A DNA stretch of 64,000 nucleotides, taken from assembly GCA_002376235.1 (NCBI GenBank), contig DFNX01000016.1, forward strand, positions 1,488,001 through 1,552,000, given 5' to 3'. How positions within the stretch are numbered: position 1 is the first letter of the stretch; the number at the start of each line of letters is the position of its first letter. The stretch comes from Neorhizobium sp. UBA3556 (GTDB taxonomy: Bacteria > Pseudomonadota > Alphaproteobacteria > Rhizobiales > Rhizobiaceae). Below are positions 60,284 to 64,000 of the stretch, one piece after another. The notes beneath the pieces were generated by a model. That model was not told the origin of the DNA. It saw only the letters and a program-made list of their open reading frames with translations, and did not search any database. The translations under genes and the position numbers were made by a program.

Positions 60284-61057
60284 TTACACGTTTGAAGACG
60301 GCAGCTTTGCCACAGCCGCTTTCAGCGCCACGCCACTGACGCGGGTCTTCATCATGTCCTTGACCAGCGCGGCAATGATCTCGGCAGCCTCACGGATCGG
60401 CAGGCCGCCATCGCGAATATTGGAAACGCAGTTACGGCCGGAATCCGGGTTTCCCGATTTCGGACCATAGGTGATATAGGCTCCAAGACTGTCTGCGGCG
60501 GAAAGCCCCGGACGCTCCCCGACAAGCACGATCGTCAGCTTTGCCCCGAGCGCCTCCCCTGCGGGATCACCGAGCGCAACCCTCGCCTGATTGGCCATCA
60601 CGATCGGCGCCGTCGAGAGGTTAAGCGCAGCAAGTTTCGGCACCAGCGCCTCGATCAACGGCACGGCATTGAGATCGACCGCGCTGGACGACAACCCGTC
60701 CGCCACGACAATCGCCACGTCATAGCCCTTGGACTTCCCCGCCTGCCTCAGCCGCTCGGCAGATTCTGGAGCGAGTAGCCGCCCCAGATCCGGCCGCCGT
60801 ACATAGATGCTGCGATCAGGAGCCATGCTGTCGACCCCGATCACGGACAAGCCGATGCGGTTAAGCCGGTCGGTGAGCGACGCCCGGTCGACACTCGTCC
60901 AGACCGCTTCGCGTGCTCGTGCATGGTCAAGCAGAAAGGAAAGCTGCGCCTGCGTCGGAAGACCGGCGCCATGGCGACCGAGCGAAACGCGCGCGTCGGT
61001 CATCTCCCTGAGGTCCAGCGTCTTCTCGGCAGCAGAGGGTTCGATCACCTTTGCCAT
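60284..61057 (-). CDS. eutC: Ethanolamine ammonia-lyase small subunit (EutC)
   Basis: A 257-residue EutC with TDARVSLGRHGAGLPTQAQL near the N-terminus and VADGLSSSAVDLNAVPL, VLVGERPGLSAADSLGAYITY and RNCVSNIRDGGLPIREAA. These residues line the adenosylcobalamin-binding face. With EutB it converts ethanolamine to acetaldehyde and ammonia. It starts one base after the eutB stop. Confidence 0.94.
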   Translation of the reverse strand: MAKVIEPSAAEKTLDLREMTDARVSLGRHGAGLPTQAQLSFLLDHARAREAVWTSVDRASLTDRLNRIGLSVIGVDSMAPDRSIYVRRPDLGRLLAPESAERLRQAGKSKGYDVAIVVADGLSSSAVDLNAVPLIEALVPKLAALNLSTAPIVMANQARVALGDPAGEALGAKLTIVLVGERPGLSAADSLGAYITYGPKSGNPDSGRNCVSNIRDGGLPIREAAEIIAALVKDMMKTRVSGVALKAAVAKLPSSNV

Positions 61058-61058
61058 G

Positions 61059-62468
61059 TCAGGCTCCGATCAATGCGCTGCTGCGGACATAGTTGGAAAG
61101 CGCTGCCGGTTCACCGATCAATGCACCGTCGCGATCCGTCAGCCCGATCTCGGCAAGCCATTGTTCGAACTCGGGTGCCGGCGGCCTTTTCAGCGTCTCG
61201 CGGCAATAGACGGCATCGTGATGCGACAGGGACTGGTAGTTCAGCATGATATCGTCGGCACCCGGAACAGTGATGACGAAATTGACATTGGCCGCGCAGA
61301 GCAAGGTCAGCAGCGTATCCATGTCTTCCTGATCGGCATCGGCATGGTTGGTGTAGCAGACGTCGACGCCCATCGGCAGGCCCAGGAGCTTGCCGCAGAA
61401 ATGATCCTCGATACCGGCGCGGATGATCTGCTTGCCGTTGAACAGATATTCCGGACCGATGAAACCGACGACCGTGTTGACGAGCAGCGGATCGAATTCG
61501 CGGGCGACCGCATAGGCGCGCACTTCCATCGTCTGCTGATCGACGCCGAAATGTGCGTCGGCGGACAAGGCCGCGCCCTGCCCCGTTTCGAAATACATCA
61601 CGTTGGCGCCAGATTTTTCGGAAAAAGAGGGCATGCCGCGATTAAGCGAAAGTCCGGCCTCATGCGCTTCCTTCAGAAGTGAAAGATCGACGCCGAAACC
61701 GCGATTGGCCTTTTCCGATCCGGCCACCGACTGGAAGACCAGATCGACCGGCGCGCCTCGTTCGATCGCCTGGATTGCCGTCGTCACATGGCCGAGGCAA
61801 CAGGTCTGGGTCGGGATCGCCAGTTTCTCACGCAACTCGTCAAGCAGAGAGACGATGCGGATATAGTCATCCGTAGCATCGGTCGCCGGATTGACGCCGA
61901 TCACGGCATCACCCGACCCCATCAGCAGCCCGTCTATGGCTGACGCGATGATGCCGCGGCTATCATCGGTCGGATGGTTCGGCTGGTTGCGGGTGGAAAG
62001 CCGCCCCGCAAGCCCGATCGTGTTGCGGAAGCGGGTGACGACGCGGCGCTTGGCGGAAACCGCGATCATGTCCTGCAGCCGCATGATCTTTGATACGGCC
62101 GCGACCATTTCCGGTGTCAGCCCCCAGGTGACGGCCTCAAGCCGGTCATGCGTCGTTTCAGGCTTGAGCAGCCATTCGCGGAATTCGCCGACAGTGAGCG
62201 ACGAGACAGTGGAAAAGGCTGCCGGATCATGCCGCTCGGCGATCAGCCGGGAAACCTCGTCATCATCCGACGGGATCAGTTCCTCGCCGAGAAATGCCTT
62301 CAACGGCAGATCGGCGAGCGCCATTTGGGCAGCCAGCCGCTCGACCGGCCCTTCCGCCGCAATGCCCGCCAGTTGATCACCGGAACGTTCCGGCGTCGCC
62401 TTTGCCAGCAGCGTCTTCAGGTCATCGAAGCGAAAGACAGTCTGCTCGATCGTCGTCTTGTAGGCCAT
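61059..62468 (-). CDS. eutB: Ethanolamine ammonia-lyase large subunit (EutB)
   Basis: A 469-residue TIM-barrel subunit carrying the active site. Motifs visible are NHPTDDSRGIIASAIDGLLMGSGDAVIGVNPATD (in parts), QTCCLGHVTTAIQAIERGAP, GANVMYFETGQGAALSADAH and MGVDVCYTNHADADQEDMD. No microcompartment shell genes, EutR-type regulator or aldehyde dehydrogenase adjoin. Ethanolamine use is therefore of the simple two-gene type found in rhizobia and pseudomonads, giving nitrogen and acetaldehyde in the cytosol. Confidence 0.95.
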   Translation of the reverse strand: MAYKTTIEQTVFRFDDLKTLLAKATPERSGDQLAGIAAEGPVERLAAQMALADLPLKAFLGEELIPSDDDEVSRLIAERHDPAAFSTVSSLTVGEFREWLLKPETTHDRLEAVTWGLTPEMVAAVSKIMRLQDMIAVSAKRRVVTRFRNTIGLAGRLSTRNQPNHPTDDSRGIIASAIDGLLMGSGDAVIGVNPATDATDDYIRIVSLLDELREKLAIPTQTCCLGHVTTAIQAIERGAPVDLVFQSVAGSEKANRGFGVDLSLLKEAHEAGLSLNRGMPSFSEKSGANVMYFETGQGAALSADAHFGVDQQTMEVRAYAVAREFDPLLVNTVVGFIGPEYLFNGKQIIRAGIEDHFCGKLLGLPMGVDVCYTNHADADQEDMDTLLTLLCAANVNFVITVPGADDIMLNYQSLSHHDAVYCRETLKRPPAPEFEQWLAEIGLTDRDGALIGEPAALSNYVRSSALIGA

Positions 62469-62649
62469 GAAGGATCAACCCATTGAAAAAGCGCATGCAG
62501 TCGGCCTCCCTTGGAAAACTTCACTTCCTCCAAAGCTCTGTCTTCCATCCCGATTAAGCACGACAAACACGTCGTTTTTCAAGATCAAACTTGATCCATC
62601 ACAACGCAGACATGCTTGACCTGAGGGCGCAGTCCAATATCTACGCCGC

Positions 62650-63450
62650 ATGGATTCTCAAGGCACCCCAGACACGTCCCGTTTCGATATCAACGCGTTG
62701 CGGGCATCGATCCGCCGCATAGCCAGGGGCCGCGATAGCTGGGCCTTGCGCTGGCAGGCTTTGCTTGCCTTTATCGACATCTGCATCCTGGCTTTCTTTG
62801 TGCTCGGCCCCTACCTGCGCGACGGGCCCTCATACCTGATCATAGACTACATGATTGCCGTCTGGGTCGGTGCAGAACTGATAGCGCGTTCGCTTGCCGC
62901 CCCGTCCTTCAGCCGCTTCCTGAAAATGCCGATGACCTGGGTCGACCTCGTCATTCTGGCAACCCTGCTTTTTCCCGACACGCTCTTCAACTTCGCCTTC
63001 CTGCGCGTCATGCGCATATGGGCGATCGGCAGAAGCCCGCTTCTGAAGGAAATCATGCGCCGTTTCGGCTGCCTGCATCTGGAAGACGTAACACGCGCCT
63101 GCCTGAACTTCGCAGTCTTCCTCTTCATGGTGACGGGCTTCGTCTACACGACTTTTTTTTACGACCGCCCAACCGCGGAAGGTTTCGTCGACGCGCTTTA
63201 TTTCACCGTGGCGACCATCACCACCACCGGATTCGGCGACATCACGCTTCCCGGCACGCTCGGCAAGCTGACCTCCGTCTTCACCATGATCATCGGCATT
63301 TCGCTCTTCGTCCGGCTGGCCCAGACGATCGTGCGGCCGCACAAGGTCCGCTTTCCCTGTACGGAATGCGGACTGCAGCGGCATGACGCCGATGCCGTGC
63401 ATTGCAAGGCCTGCGGTCACCTTTTGAACATTCCGGATGAAGGCGACTGA
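62650..63450 (+). CDS. Voltage-gated-type K+ channel subunit with C-terminal zinc ribbon
   Basis: A 266-residue membrane protein. Residues 35-135 contain four hydrophobic segments, the last being Arg-bearing (FAFLRVMRIWAIGRSP), suggestive of a reduced S1-S4. A pore module follows: S5 (152-170), pore helix DALYFTVATI, selectivity filter TTTGFGD (191-197) and S6 (205-225). After the pore comes a zinc ribbon with Cys237, Cys240, Cys252 and Cys255 (CTECGLQ, CKACGHLL). It is likely a tetrameric potassium channel with a cytoplasmic metal- or redox-sensing tail. It is divergent from eutB. Confidence 0.88.
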   Translation: MDSQGTPDTSRFDINALRASIRRIARGRDSWALRWQALLAFIDICILAFFVLGPYLRDGPSYLIIDYMIAVWVGAELIARSLAAPSFSRFLKMPMTWVDLVILATLLFPDTLFNFAFLRVMRIWAIGRSPLLKEIMRRFGCLHLEDVTRACLNFAVFLFMVTGFVYTTFFYDRPTAEGFVDALYFTVATITTTGFGDITLPGTLGKLTSVFTMIIGISLFVRLAQTIVRPHKVRFPCTECGLQRHDADAVHCKACGHLLNIPDEGD

Positions 63451-63562
63451 GGGGATAAATAGCGTCTTCCGATGACGTGATGATTGGCCTTATCTGTCGT
63501 ATATCGGACAGGGCAACGACACGAACTGTCGCTAATCTCCCCTGCAGAGTCAGGAGACGGCA

Positions 63563-64000
63563 ATGGCAGAATTTCCAACGAAGGCAAACGTGGTCATCAT
63601 CGGTCTGGGCGGCATCGTCGGCGCCTCGATCGCCCACCATCTGGTGGAACGCGGCTGGGACGATATTGTCGGCATCGACAAATCCGGTATCCCGACAGAT
63701 ATCGGCTCGACCGCCCATGCATCGGATTTCTGCTACACGACCAGCCACGATTATCTCTCCGTCTGGACGACGCAATATTCCATCGATTTCTACGAGAAGA
63801 TGGGCCACTACGCCCGTATCGGCGGCCTTGAAGTTGCCCGGACCGGCGATGATCTCTGGATGGCAGAGATCAAGCGCAAGCTGACCTCGGCAAAAGCTTT
63901 CGGCACACGCGCCCATTACGTCTCGCCCGCCGAGATCAAGGAACTATTCCCGCTGATCGAAGAGGATCAGGTACAGGGCGGCATGTTCGACCCCGATGCC
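63563..64000 (+). CDS. FAD-dependent amine dehydrogenase, N-terminal part (sarcosine/dimethylglycine dehydrogenase-like; runs off window)
   Basis: The first 146 residues are visible and the frame is open to the window end. The N-terminus VVIIGLGGIVGASIAHHLVE is a dinucleotide-binding GxGxxG fold of the D-amino-acid-oxidase superfamily. The segments GIPTDIGSTAHASDFCYTTS and LEVARTGDDLWMAEIKRK resemble dimethylglycine/sarcosine dehydrogenases, in which a C-terminal GcvT-like folate domain usually follows. ATG 63563 has CAGGAGACGG upstream. Function cannot be pinned down without the rest. Confidence 0.82.
   Translation, partial: MAEFPTKANVVIIGLGGIVGASIAHHLVERGWDDIVGIDKSGIPTDIGSTAHASDFCYTTSHDYLSVWTTQYSIDFYEKMGHYARIGGLEVARTGDDLWMAEIKRKLTSAKAFGTRAHYVSPAEIKELFPLIEEDQVQGGMFDPDA

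Noticed and set aside
1..64000. tRNA, rRNA, CRISPR arrays, insertion sequences, prophage genes
   Set aside because: No cloverleaf-like or rRNA sequence, no regularly spaced repeats, and no transposase, integrase or phage protein was recognised anywhere in the window.

Overview
The window looks like a chromosome-sized secondary replicon (chromid) or linear/second chromosome of a Rhizobiaceae bacterium of the Agrobacterium / Rhizobium / Neorhizobium / Sinorhizobium group. The evidence is a nearly complete succinoglycan (exo) cluster sitting next to minCDE, TRAP-fed sugar-acid catabolism, GC-rich coding sequence, and typical rhizobial small proteins and regulators. I saw no tRNA, rRNA, CRISPR array, insertion sequence or prophage.

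Layout. 1-2008: tail of an asparagine-synthetase-like amidotransferase and a membrane-anchored glycosyltransferase, probably the edge of another polysaccharide locus. 2255-6915: small stress-type proteins, a DUF892 ferritin-like protein, and a phospholipase D / YbhN / endonuclease-phosphatase trio. Most of these genes carry GGAAC-N16/17-NGTT promoters of the general-stress sigma factor EcfG type. 6922-16426: mixed metabolic and regulatory genes (degenerate phosphoribosyltransferase, XRE-cupin and TetR regulators, two aminotransferases, a secreted esterase, DUF763, a cytoplasmic molybdopterin oxidoreductase). 16490-37504: succinoglycan biosynthesis in the order exoP-N-O-M-A-L-K-H (one minus-strand operon), exoV-exoT-extra GT2 (minus), exoW (plus), exoU and exoX (minus), exoYFQ (plus). 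37570-39429: minE, minD, minC. 39728-50360: a sugar-acid catabolic region with two dehydrogenases, an FAD-linked 2-hydroxyacid oxidase, a GntR/FCD regulator, a fumarylacetoacetase-fold enzyme, a TRAP transporter, an EamA exporter and an enolase-superfamily dehydratase. 50636-53078: class III aminotransferase plus ureohydrolase. 53085-60274: a signalling/redox island (two receiver-only regulators, an AraC regulator, a FixJ-type regulator, a UBP zinc finger, a cyclic-nucleotide-domain thioredoxin-reductase-like protein without the redox cysteines, Dps and a PAS histidine kinase). 60284-64000: EutBC, a K+ channel with a C-terminal zinc ribbon, and the start of an FAD-dependent amine dehydrogenase.

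How the genes work together. The exo genes form one pathway: ExoN supplies UDP-glucose; ExoY (with ExoF) starts the repeat unit with galactose; ExoA/L/M/O/U/W extend it; ExoH and ExoV add succinyl and pyruvyl groups; ExoT flips; ExoQ/ExoP/ExoF polymerise and export; ExoK trims; ExoX restrains synthesis. One additional family 2 glycosyltransferase is embedded in the cluster, and exoI, exoZ and exoB are not present here. The best candidates for less-described biology are (i) the EcfG-type promoter array on the PLD/YbhN/EEP locus and on a lone receiver protein, and (ii) the FixJ regulator / receiver / UBP zinc finger / cNMP-flavoprotein / PAS kinase island. All family assignments come from reading motifs by eye; no database search was run.
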